From an uncultured Anaerococcus sp. (GTDB taxonomy: Bacteria; Bacillota; Clostridia; Tissierellales; Peptoniphilaceae): DNA of 64,000 nt. Both the position numbers and the translations under genes were made by a program. Location: the NCBI RefSeq assembly GCF_937934665.1, contig NZ_CALGYW010000058.1:1-64000 (forward strand), given 5' to 3'. The first letter of the stretch is position 1. The number at the start of each line of letters is the position of its first letter. Below the pieces are notes generated by a model that saw nothing but the letters and a program-made list of their open reading frames with translations, was not told the origin of the DNA and did no database searches. This document shows, one piece after another, positions 6,787-14,579 of the stretch.

Positions 6787-7587
6787 ATAAAAGAATTTAC
6801 AATTAAAAGATTTACAAAAAATAAAGCATACTTAAAAACAAAACTTGGTGATGCTGTAATAGATAAAGACCAGGTCAAAGACTTAAAACAAAATGATAAG
6901 GTTAAAGCGTATCTATATAAAGATTTAAATGAAGTTTTAAGGGCTAGTAGGGAACTTCCTTATAAACCAGGTGAGATATATTCTTTAAAGGCAGTAGAGG
7001 TAACAAAAAAAGGTGTTTACTTTGAAATAAAAGGAGGACATGTTTTTTTACCCTTTGAAGAAAGAACATATAAAATTATCAAGGATATGGTATATCCTGT
7101 AGCCTTTAAAGAAGAAGATGGATACTTATATTTGACAAGTAAAATAAGAGAACTTTTATCTATAAATCATAATTTTAGGGAAAATGATATAGTAAAAGGA
7201 AGGATTTACTCTATAAATAAGTCTATTGGAGCCTTTGTAGTTATAGATAACAAGTATGACTCTTTAATAAGGATAAAAGAATTAAAGGGTGTATATATTG
7301 AAGGTGAGGAAATAACTGCTAGAATAAAAGAAGTCAAAGAAGATGGAAAGATAGAATTAACTTTAAGAAAAAGAGCCTATTTAGAAATAGATAATGACAG
7401 CGATAAGATACTTGATTATCTATATCAAAATGGTGGGACATGTGATTTATCTGACAAATCATCTCCTGATAAGATATATTCTTATTTTGCCATGAGCAAG
7501 TCAGCCTTTAAAAGAGCCATTGGTCGTTTATACAAAAATAAGGATATAAAGATATATAAGAACAGAATTGAATTGAATGAAAGGTGA
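6787..7587 (+). CDS. cvfB: CvfB-like S1-domain RNA-binding protein, apparent ATA start
   Basis: The frame is open well upstream of the first ATG (7087). Residues encoded from 6787 (KEFTIKRFTKNKAYLKTK, then LYKDLNEVLRASRELPYKPG) match the N-terminal S1-like domains of CvfB/YitL, followed by the S1 domain (GRIYSINKSIGAFVVIDN) and the C-terminal winged helix (YFAMSKSAFKRAIGRLYK). An AGGAG site at 6775-6779 points to ATA at 6787 (7-base spacing) or ATT at 6784; no ATG, GTG or TTG is available there. Full length would be 266 aa, close to the family's roughly 280. The start codon may be mutated or mis-sequenced. CvfB family members affect RNA turnover and virulence gene expression. Confidence 0.75.
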   Translation: MKEFTIKRFTKNKAYLKTKLGDAVIDKDQVKDLKQNDKVKAYLYKDLNEVLRASRELPYKPGEIYSLKAVEVTKKGVYFEIKGGHVFLPFEERTYKIIKDMVYPVAFKEEDGYLYLTSKIRELLSINHNFRENDIVKGRIYSINKSIGAFVVIDNKYDSLIRIKELKGVYIEGEEITARIKEVKEDGKIELTLRKRAYLEIDNDSDKILDYLYQNGGTCDLSDKSSPDKIYSYFAMSKSAFKRAIGRLYKNKDIKIYKNRIELNER

Positions 7588-7589
7588 AT

Positions 7590-8336
7590 ATGGAAAATAA
7601 TAACAAACTTTTAGCGGAAGTTAACGGAAAGAAAATTTATAGAAATGATGTCATTTCTTTTATGCAAAATATAGAAGAAGGACAAAGATTTCAAAATGAA
7701 GAGGGAATAAAAGTATTAACTGATGAAATGGTTAATCAAGAAATTGTTCTTGCTGATGCATACAAAAACAAACTAGATGAAGAAGAAGAATTTAAAAATG
7801 AACTAAGCCTAGTTAAGGATAATATGTTAAAAAATTATGCCATGCATAAGATTTTTGAAAGTGTAAATCCTACAGATGATGAGCTTAAGAAATACTATGA
7901 AGAAAATAAAGAAGTAATAACACCTAATAAAACATACACTGCAAGTCATATTTTAGTAGATGATGAAACTAAGGCAGAAGATATTTATAAGGAAATAGAA
8001 GATGGACTTGACTTTAAAGAAGCAGCTAAAAAATATTCAAAAGATCCTTCAGCTGCAAGTGGTGGTTCACTAGGAACTTTCCCAAAAGGTGTGATGGTTA
8101 AAGAATTCCAAGATGGGCTTGATAGTCTAGAGATAGGAGAAATATCTAAACCAGTTAAGTCTCAATTTGGTTATCATTTAATAAAATTAGAAGATATTAA
8201 TGATGCTGAAGCTAAACCATTTGAAGAAGTAAAAGATCAAGTTTACCAAACATATCTAATGGTAAAAAGACAGGAAAAATATTTAGAAAAATTAAACGAA
8301 ATCTCAAAGGATGCTGAGGTTAAAAAGTATTATTAG
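7590..8336 (+). CDS. cytoplasmic parvulin-type peptidyl-prolyl isomerase
   Basis: 248 aa from ATG 7590, preferred over GTG 7584 because GAAAGG at 7579-7584 is correctly spaced for it. A SurA/PrsA-like helical N-terminal region (NGKKIYRNDVISFMQ) leads to a PpiC domain at about residues 110-210 (TASHILVDDETKAEDI, YSKDPSAASGGSLGTF, FGYHLIKLED). There is no signal peptide or lipobox, so unlike PrsA it should stay in the cytoplasm. It overlaps the stop of cvfB and is followed by a PepD-like gene. Confidence 0.85.
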   Translation: MENNNKLLAEVNGKKIYRNDVISFMQNIEEGQRFQNEEGIKVLTDEMVNQEIVLADAYKNKLDEEEEFKNELSLVKDNMLKNYAMHKIFESVNPTDDELKKYYEENKEVITPNKTYTASHILVDDETKAEDIYKEIEDGLDFKEAAKKYSKDPSAASGGSLGTFPKGVMVKEFQDGLDSLEIGEISKPVKSQFGYHLIKLEDINDAEAKPFEEVKDQVYQTYLMVKRQEKYLEKLNEISKDAEVKKYY

Positions 8337-8345
8337 GCGGGCCTT

Positions 8346-9746
8346 ATGGCAAGTGAAAGTGGAAATTCAAATTTAAAAAATTATATAGAAAAATTAAGAG
8401 CAACCAATGAAGATAGGATTACTTTACCTACTATAGTTGAAAATATACTTAATACAGCTAGAGAAAAAGAATGTAAATTAATAAGTTTTGAGAAGTCTTA
8501 TTATATACAAAAGGGTAATAATCCTGTAGCTCTTTTTCATTTAAATATTGATAATCCATCAGATGTTTCTTTTTATTACTCAGATAGCCATAATAAAGAA
8601 TCTGTTTATAGCGAAACAAATATAAATTTAGTATCATCCGCTCTGATAGTAAGTTATTTATTGATGTATTCAGACTCTTCTTTTGATATTTTGATTTCTT
8701 ATAGCAATATTCAATCAAAAATTGAAGACTATAAGGAAATCACAAGTATGCTAAGGACTGATAATGTTATTAATTTAAATTTAAGACAGGCTGATGCACT
8801 TGCAGATGAATTTTCAAACCTGCTCTTATCTCTAACCACTATTCCAGTAAAAAGGTTTAAACCAGACTTTGCTTATAAGACTTATAAGTTATCTTTAGAT
8901 AATCTTATGGGAGGGCATGCTGGGGATAATATTAATAAAGTAAGAAAAAATTCTATAAAAATGATAATAGGATTTTTTAGAAAACTAAAGTCAAAAGTAG
9001 ATTTAGAGATGGTATCAATAGCTGGTGGAGATAGGTATGATAATATACCAGCCTTCGCCAGCCTGGAATTCATTATAAATACTGTTTTTGAAAACGACCT
9101 TATGAATGCTTTTGAAATATTTAAGAACGAAGCTATAGAGAAAAATTTACGTTATGAACCAGATATGGTATTCAGGTGTGAAGAAATAGAAAATAAAGAA
9201 CTTCTACCTATTACTTCTGAGTCTTTTAGCCACCTTGCATCTTTTGTTGAACTTTGTCCATCAGGAACTTTTGCTGTAAATAGTATTGACAATCAAGTCA
9301 TATCATCTTCAAACTTAGCTACAATTAGGAGCCTTAAAACGTCAATTAACATGATTGTAGTTTTAAGATCTTTGACTGAAGAAGGTATAAGGCAGATGCT
9401 AGAAAAAAGCAACCTAGCTGCTAATATAGCTAATTCAAAGTTTGAAGAAAAATTATTTATACCAAGTTTTAAAAATAAAGATAACAGTTTGACTAGAGTT
9501 TTCTCTAATGCTTATAAAGAATTATATGATTGTGATATAGAGGTTATTAAGAGCCAATACTCCTTAGATTCAAGTATCGTTTTTAAAAATCTAAATGTGA
9601 AGATGATATCATTAGGGGTAAAATATAAACAAGATGAAAAATATTTTTACAGTCAATTAGATGATATAAGCAAAATTATAAACCTAATTGAAAATGTATT
9701 ATATAGAATAAGACAATCAAGGAGTGACTATGACAGAAACATTTGA
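8346..9746 (+). CDS. PepD/M20C-like protein lacking the metal-binding motifs (probably inactive peptidase)
   Basis: 466 aa, near the roughly 485 of aminoacyl-histidine dipeptidase PepD. The lid and C-terminal landmarks are recognisable: GGHAGDNINKVRKNSIKMI near residue 190 and FVELCPSGTF followed by SSNLATIRS near 300-325. The N-terminal catalytic domain is not: the HLDMV, GTTLGADNG and DEExG motifs that hold the two zinc ions are absent, and only a vague FHLNIDN stands where HxD should be. The protein is full-length and uninterrupted, so it looks repurposed rather than broken (inference). AGGCGGG site upstream. Confidence 0.55.
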   Translation: MASESGNSNLKNYIEKLRATNEDRITLPTIVENILNTAREKECKLISFEKSYYIQKGNNPVALFHLNIDNPSDVSFYYSDSHNKESVYSETNINLVSSALIVSYLLMYSDSSFDILISYSNIQSKIEDYKEITSMLRTDNVINLNLRQADALADEFSNLLLSLTTIPVKRFKPDFAYKTYKLSLDNLMGGHAGDNINKVRKNSIKMIIGFFRKLKSKVDLEMVSIAGGDRYDNIPAFASLEFIINTVFENDLMNAFEIFKNEAIEKNLRYEPDMVFRCEEIENKELLPITSESFSHLASFVELCPSGTFAVNSIDNQVISSSNLATIRSLKTSINMIVVLRSLTEEGIRQMLEKSNLAANIANSKFEEKLFIPSFKNKDNSLTRVFSNAYKELYDCDIEVIKSQYSLDSSIVFKNLNVKMISLGVKYKQDEKYFYSQLDDISKIINLIENVLYRIRQSRSDYDRNI

Positions 9747-10077
9747 TATACACGGCCATGAAGTAATATTTAATAAAAATGAAGGTAAGGCAGTAATAGC
9801 TATCCAATTAGGTGAAGGTGAAGAAGAATGTATTTTAATCGATATTTTTAGTGTCGATGATAAAGAATACATTGCCTTATTATCTGGTGAATCAAAGGAA
9901 ATTTATTTATTTAGATATACTGACATATATGGAGATGAGAATATAGAATTAACTATGATAGATGATGAAGATGAAATTGACGATGTATTCCACATCTTTA
10001 GCCATTATTGGACTGATGATAAGATAGACGAGCTAATCGAAGAATATGACTCAGAGGCTAATGGCGAAAATTACTAA
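9730..10077 (+). CDS. DUF1292-family acidic protein
   Basis: 115 aa from ATG 9730, chosen over GTG 9724 because AAGGAG at 9719-9724 lies five bases upstream. Very acidic, with the DUF1292 pattern of short beta strands (IFSVDDKEYIALL, IYLFRYTDIYGDENIELTMI, DDEDEIDDVFHIF). The function is unknown. It is longer than its paralogue at 49615-49857. It overlaps the PepD-like gene by 17 bases and the next gene by one, so all three should be translationally coupled. Confidence 0.75.
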   Translation: MTETFDIHGHEVIFNKNEGKAVIAIQLGEGEEECILIDIFSVDDKEYIALLSGESKEIYLFRYTDIYGDENIELTMIDDEDEIDDVFHIFSHYWTDDKIDELIEEYDSEANGENY

Positions 10078-11027
10078 TGGCTGAGGTTTATTATAAGATT
10101 AGTGACTATTATAAAAAGATTTATAAGGAGAAAGTTTATAAACTTCCAATAAAACTTTCCTTAACATGTCCTAATAGAGATGGTGCCTGTGGCTATGGAG
10201 GATGTATTTATTGTTCTGAATTAGGTGGTTCCTTTGAAAATCTTCCGTCATTCCTATCTGTTGATAGCCAGTTAAATAAAAATAAGGACTATATATCTAA
10301 AAGATACAAAGCCAAGAAATTTATTGCCTATTTTCAAAACTTTTCTAATACCTATATGCCATTAGATCAGTTTAAGGAAATAATTAAAGTTTGTAATAAA
10401 GATTATATAGTAGGTGTATCAATCGCAACAAGGAGTGATTGTATTACCGAAGATAAGCTTAAATTTCTAAAAAAATGGCATGATGAAACTGGTAAGGACA
10501 TTACTATAGAGTTAGGACTTCAAACAGCCAATTATAAAACTCTAAAGATTTTAAACAGAGGAGAGAGCCTAGCAGATTTTATTACTGCATGCAATCTTAT
10601 AAACAAATATGGCTTTAGAATCTCGACCCATGTAATTTTAGCTTTACCTTGGGATGATATTAATGATACAATAGAGACAGCAAGGATATTAAATGCCTTG
10701 AATGTTAAGGAAGTTAAAATTCATTCGTTGTTTATTGCAAGGGGTAGCAAGCTTGCAAAAATGTATGAAGAAGGAAAAGTAAAACTTAAGACTAAAGAAG
10801 AATATCAGAAAAATGTTATCGAATTTTTAAGATACATTGATTCTGATTGTGCTATAGCAAGACTTGTAGGTAGGGCTCCAAAAGAAGAAACAATTTTTTG
10901 TAATTGGGATAGGTCATGGTGGCTTATCAGAGATGAAATTGTATCTTTTATGGAAGAAAACTCTATTATACAAGGTGATAAAAGTAAAAAAATAATTTAT
11001 GAAAAAATTAAGGGGGATAAATTATGA
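10077..11027 (+). CDS. TIGR01212/YhcC-family radical SAM protein
   Basis: 316 aa. The N-terminus carries the spaced cysteine cluster CPNRDGACGYGGCIYC characteristic of this family in place of the canonical CxxxCxxC, so it should bind a 4Fe-4S cluster and cleave S-adenosylmethionine. Downstream ITIELGLQTANYKTLKILNRG and STHVILALPWDD are typical TIM-barrel strands of the family. The substrate is not established. The start overlaps the stop of the DUF1292 gene by one base. Confidence 0.85.
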   Translation: MAEVYYKISDYYKKIYKEKVYKLPIKLSLTCPNRDGACGYGGCIYCSELGGSFENLPSFLSVDSQLNKNKDYISKRYKAKKFIAYFQNFSNTYMPLDQFKEIIKVCNKDYIVGVSIATRSDCITEDKLKFLKKWHDETGKDITIELGLQTANYKTLKILNRGESLADFITACNLINKYGFRISTHVILALPWDDINDTIETARILNALNVKEVKIHSLFIARGSKLAKMYEEGKVKLKTKEEYQKNVIEFLRYIDSDCAIARLVGRAPKEETIFCNWDRSWWLIRDEIVSFMEENSIIQGDKSKKIIYEKIKGDKL

Positions 11028-11452
11028 TTAATTTAGTAGTTGGAGAACAAGGAACAGGTAAAACAAAATATCTAGTGGAAGAAGCAAACCACGAAAAAGA
11101 ACTTGGTAATGCAAATATTATCTTTGTAGACACAGATGATAGCCAAGTAAGAATCTTAGATCACAAGATTAGACTTATAAATGCAAAATCTTACAAGATT
11201 AATAACGTAGAATCATTAATAGGATTTGTATCTGGAATACTTGCTCGTGATTATGATATAGGAAAAATTTATATCGATGGTATCTACGATGTAGTTGATA
11301 TAAATGAGGACAATATCAAAGACCTAATTGAAAGATTAGACAGTCTATCAGAATATTCTAAATCAGATATTTACTTAGGATTAGATTGGAAAAAAGAAGA
11401 CGTTCCTCAAATAGGCCAAGCAGAAATTATTGAACTAAAATTAGAGGATTAA
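11024..11452 (+). CDS. small P-loop protein of unknown function
   Basis: 142 aa. Residues 7-14 (GEQGTGKT) form a Walker A motif at the extreme N-terminus, and IGKIYIDGIYDV near residues 82-93 could be a Walker B-like strand. The domain is only about half the size of usual ATPase folds and has no recognisable sensor or partner domain. It overlaps the radical SAM gene by 4 bases, has an AGGGGG site, and ends just before a strong terminator, so it is the last gene of this operon. I do not recognise the family. Confidence 0.6.
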   Translation: MINLVVGEQGTGKTKYLVEEANHEKELGNANIIFVDTDDSQVRILDHKIRLINAKSYKINNVESLIGFVSGILARDYDIGKIYIDGIYDVVDINEDNIKDLIERLDSLSEYSKSDIYLGLDWKKEDVPQIGQAEIIELKLED

Positions 11453-11455
11453 TTT

Positions 11456-11483
11456 AAACCGTCTCTTTGAGACGGTTTTTTAT
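11456..11483 (+). terminator. rho-independent terminator
   Basis: AAACCGTCTC 11456-11465 pairs with GAGACGGTTT 11469-11478, followed by a T-rich run. The start codon of the next gene lies two bases after this run. Confidence 0.88.
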
Positions 11484-11484
11484 T

Positions 11485-12030
11485 ATGATTATTGAACAAA
11501 AAAAATTAGATATATTTGAGGATTGGAGAATAGAATCTATTGACTTGCTTTCAGATTCAAAGATAAATAAGGAAGAGTTTCTGGAAAGGAATTATAATTT
11601 TTTAATAGATTTGGGCCTTAAACCTTTTTCTAATATCAGACAGCTTGAAGAGGCTATATACAATTACCAGTATTATAATATAATGGCAAAATTTGCTAAT
11701 GCTAAAGCTTTTAAATGTCAAAATTTGCCTAGGAAGAAAAAGATACATACAAGGCTTATAAACGATAGGGAAAATTATTATTATCTAAAGGATATAGCAA
11801 CTGCTTCTCTTATTGACCTAGTTGGTTATGAAAATATAGAGTCATATTTTATAAATTTGAGGTCAAAAAGACTTACTGGACAAATTTTTGAGATATCTGT
11901 TAAGACTTGTGATAAATTAATTCTTCATTCTAAGAATAAAAAGATATTAGATAAATTAAGGCTCGAAAACGCCTTTTGCGAAGAAATTAGAGAATCACTT
12001 ATAGATTCTTATGTAAATAGAAGTTATTAA
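11485..12030 (+). CDS. conserved hypothetical protein, DUF6648-like
   Basis: 181 aa from ATG 11485; a TTG at 11467 inside the terminator is unlikely. Conserved-looking blocks are FLERNYNFLIDLGLKPF, YNYQYYNIMAKF, ENYYYLKDIAT, KLILHSKNKKILDKL and the C-terminal ESLIDSYVNRSY. These match my memory of DUF6648, a small Clostridia/Tissierellia family of unknown role. No membrane segment or catalytic motif is visible. No ribosome-binding site precedes the start, which comes right after a terminator T-run. Confidence 0.65.
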   Translation: MIIEQKKLDIFEDWRIESIDLLSDSKINKEEFLERNYNFLIDLGLKPFSNIRQLEEAIYNYQYYNIMAKFANAKAFKCQNLPRKKKIHTRLINDRENYYYLKDIATASLIDLVGYENIESYFINLRSKRLTGQIFEISVKTCDKLILHSKNKKILDKLRLENAFCEEIRESLIDSYVNRSY

Positions 12031-12032
12031 AA

Positions 12033-13004
12033 ATGATAGAAATAGAAATAAGTAAAAACCAGGGGAATCAGAGATTTGATAGGTTTCTAAGAAAATATTT
12101 TGAAAATGCACCTTTATCGGTAATTTCTAAAAATATAAGAAAAAAGAATTTTAAGATCAATGATAAGAGAGCTAAAAATAATGATTTTGTGTATGAGGGA
12201 GATAAGGTCAAAATGTATATCTCTGATCAAAATTATAATAAGCGGCTAACTAAAACTGATTTTATACCAGCAGACTTTAATCTAGATATTGTTTATGAAG
12301 ATGATAATATTATAATAATGGATAAGGATTATGGCCAGCTCACCCATGCAGCAAGTAAAAAAGATTATGGCAAAAACTTAGTTGATAACATGCTTTCATA
12401 TCTTTATAAAACTAGATCATTTGATATGTCAGATAAAACCTTTAAGCCTGCTGTTGTAAATAGACTTGATAGAAATACAGCTGGACTTGTGATAGGTGCT
12501 AAAAATAGTCAAGCTCTCAGGATTTTAAATAAATCTATGAGGGAAAATAATGTAGATAAATATTATTTAACTTTAGTAGCCGGAAATATTGATAAAGATT
12601 TTAAAATAGATAGTAGTATAAGTAAAAATGAGAATAAAAATAAGGTAAAAAAGAATAAGAATGGTAAGGATATTCTAACTTATTTTAAAGTTCTAGAAAA
12701 CAATAAAAGATATACTTTTTTAGAGTGTAAGCTTATAACTGGAAGGACTCATCAGATTAGGTATTCCTTAAAAGAAAATAATACTCCAATCTTAGGAGAT
12801 AGGAAATACGGATTAAGATCTGTTAACAAGGAAGTTAAAGATAAGTACGGTGTAAATAATCAAATATTATTATCATATAAGCTAGTATTTCCAAAAATAA
12901 AAGGTTTAGAATACCTAGAAGGAAAAGAGTTTGTATCAAAAAAATACGATGAAATGATAAAATTAAAGGAAAGAATAATAGGAAGGCAAATATGGCAAAA
13001 GTAA
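12033..13004 (+). CDS. RluA-family pseudouridine synthase (RluC/RluD type)
   Basis: 323 aa, complete. An N-terminal S4-like RNA-binding domain (residues about 10-65, RFDRFLRKYFE, KKNFKINDKRAK) precedes the catalytic domain. The catalytic Asp lies in VVNRLDRNTAGLVIGAKN, the RLDxxTSG motif with Ser replaced by Ala. HQIRYSLKENNTPILGDRKYG follows. It converts uridine to pseudouridine in rRNA or tRNA; the exact site is uncertain. The 3' end overlaps glcK by 13 bases. Confidence 0.88.
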   Translation: MIEIEISKNQGNQRFDRFLRKYFENAPLSVISKNIRKKNFKINDKRAKNNDFVYEGDKVKMYISDQNYNKRLTKTDFIPADFNLDIVYEDDNIIIMDKDYGQLTHAASKKDYGKNLVDNMLSYLYKTRSFDMSDKTFKPAVVNRLDRNTAGLVIGAKNSQALRILNKSMRENNVDKYYLTLVAGNIDKDFKIDSSISKNENKNKVKKNKNGKDILTYFKVLENNKRYTFLECKLITGRTHQIRYSLKENNTPILGDRKYGLRSVNKEVKDKYGVNNQILLSYKLVFPKIKGLEYLEGKEFVSKKYDEMIKLKERIIGRQIWQK

Positions 13005-13891
13005 TAGGAATTGATATTGGTGGAACAAAGATAAATGCATGTTTAGTAGATGAAGAAGGCAATATCATTGAAAGACATATGATGGATACAGAAGCTAGCA
13101 AGGGTAGGGATGTGGTATTAGAAAATATCAAAAAATCCATTCAAACTCTTTCATATAGGGAAGCTAGCGCTATTGGAATTGGTACTCCAGGTTTTATTGA
13201 TTCAGAAAAAGGAATCATCACCTTTGCTGGTAACATAAATGGATGGACAGGATTAAACTTAAAAGAAGCCATAGAAGAATACGTTGATGTACCTGTATTT
13301 GTTGAAAATGATGCAAACATTGCCTTAGTTGCTGAAAAGTGGATTGGGGCATGTAAGGATTGTGATAATGTTGTTATGATTACACTTGGAACTGGACTTG
13401 GTGGAGCAGTAATCACAAAAGATGGAGGACTTTTATCAGGGGCTCATTTCCAAGGAGCTGAGCTTGGACATATCATGCTTCATCCAGGTGGAAATTATTG
13501 TACATGTGGTCAATATGGGTGTGCTGAGGCTTATTGCGCTGGTCCTGCTATTAGCGAAGATTATTTTAGGCTAACAGGTAAGAGACTAGAAGGTAAGGAA
13601 ATTTTCTCGCTAGTTGATGAAGATGAAAAGGCTAAAGAAGTTTTAGAAAATTACCAATCAAACCTTGCATATTTCTTAACAAGTCTTAGAAATATTTTCG
13701 ATCCTGAAGCAATTGTAATTGGTGGAGGAATCATTAACTCTAAAGAAATATGGTGGGAAGGCACTGTTGAGAAGTTTAAAAACTATTGTAATAAACCTTA
13801 TAATATAGAAATTAGACCAGCTGAATTTTTAAACGACGCAGGTGTAATTGGTGCTGCTAAAATTGCCTTTGAGAGGATGGGTAATGAATAA
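12992..13891 (+). CDS. glcK: ROK-family glucokinase
   Basis: 299 aa. GIDIGGTK near residues 6-13 is the phosphate loop, GTPGFID and FVENDANIALVAEKW are family blocks, and CTCGQYGCAEAYC near 170 is the ROK zinc-binding motif with the neighbouring HIMLHPGG histidine. It phosphorylates glucose to glucose-6-phosphate in the cytoplasm. It overlaps both neighbours, so it is coupled to the pseudouridine synthase upstream and the response regulator downstream. Confidence 0.88.
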   Translation: MAKVIGIDIGGTKINACLVDEEGNIIERHMMDTEASKGRDVVLENIKKSIQTLSYREASAIGIGTPGFIDSEKGIITFAGNINGWTGLNLKEAIEEYVDVPVFVENDANIALVAEKWIGACKDCDNVVMITLGTGLGGAVITKDGGLLSGAHFQGAELGHIMLHPGGNYCTCGQYGCAEAYCAGPAISEDYFRLTGKRLEGKEIFSLVDEDEKAKEVLENYQSNLAYFLTSLRNIFDPEAIVIGGGIINSKEIWWEGTVEKFKNYCNKPYNIEIRPAEFLNDAGVIGAAKIAFERMGNE

Positions 13892-14579
13892 TAAAATCCT
13901 GATTTTAGATGATGAAGATCCTATTAGACAATTTATGAAAATAAACCTTGATTATCAAGGTTACCAAACTTATGAAGCAGCAAGCGGAGAAGAAGCACTT
14001 AGAGTTTTTGATGAGGTCAAACCTGCGGTAGCAATTTTAGATATAATGTTACCTGGTATTAGCGGTTATGATGTCTGTGAGAAAATAAGAGATAAGTCTC
14101 CTATGACTGGTATTATTATGGTTTCAGCAAAAAGTCAGGATATAGATAAAATCCTAGGTCTTGAAAAAGGTGCGGACGATTATATTATAAAGCCCTTTAA
14201 CCCCCAAGAACTGATTTTAAGGGTTAAATCACTAATGAGAAGAGTAAATTTAAAAACAGAAAATGAAAGTGAAAAAGAAGTAAAAAGTCTAAAAGATGGA
14301 CCTTTCACCTTGGATATTTACTCTAAGACATTCTATAAAGATGATAGGGAAATTGATGTAACACCGACTGAATTTACAATTCTTGAATATTTTATAAAAA
14401 ATAAGGGAAAGGCTATGACCAGGGATGAAATTATGAAAGAAACCTGGGGAGAAAACTATAGCAACGATACCAAAATTGTCGATGTTAATATAAGAAGGAT
14501 CAGGGCTAAGATTGAAGAAAACCCTGCTAAACCACAATTTATAGAAACGGTTTGGGGAACAGGATATAGATGGAAATAG
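13884..14579 (+). CDS. OmpR/PhoB-family response regulator
   Basis: 231 aa from ATG 13884; an upstream GTG at 13848 would add 12 residues with no matching site and no family support. The receiver domain has acidic Asp9/Asp10, phospho-acceptor Asp53 (AILDIMLPGISGYD) and the KPFNPQEL lysine near 103. The C-terminal winged helix (EIDVTPTEFTILEYFIKNKGKAMTRDEI, VDVNIRRIRAKIEENP) binds DNA. It overlaps glcK by 8 bases and the kinase gene by 10. Confidence 0.92.
   Translation: MNNKILILDDEDPIRQFMKINLDYQGYQTYEAASGEEALRVFDEVKPAVAILDIMLPGISGYDVCEKIRDKSPMTGIIMVSAKSQDIDKILGLEKGADDYIIKPFNPQELILRVKSLMRRVNLKTENESEKEVKSLKDGPFTLDIYSKTFYKDDREIDVTPTEFTILEYFIKNKGKAMTRDEIMKETWGENYSNDTKIVDVNIRRIRAKIEENPAKPQFIETVWGTGYRWK

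Noticed and set aside
7087..7587. cvfB as a short 166-aa gene starting at ATG 7087
   Set aside because: Upstream codons in the same frame encode recognisable CvfB N-terminal domains and a ribosome-binding site lies 312 bases earlier.
12835..13140. Long ORF on the - strand over the rluA/glcK junction
   Set aside because: It is the mirror of two strongly supported + strand genes, is hydrophobic by composition only, and has no ribosome-binding site. The same applies to the other - strand ORFs inside + strand genes.
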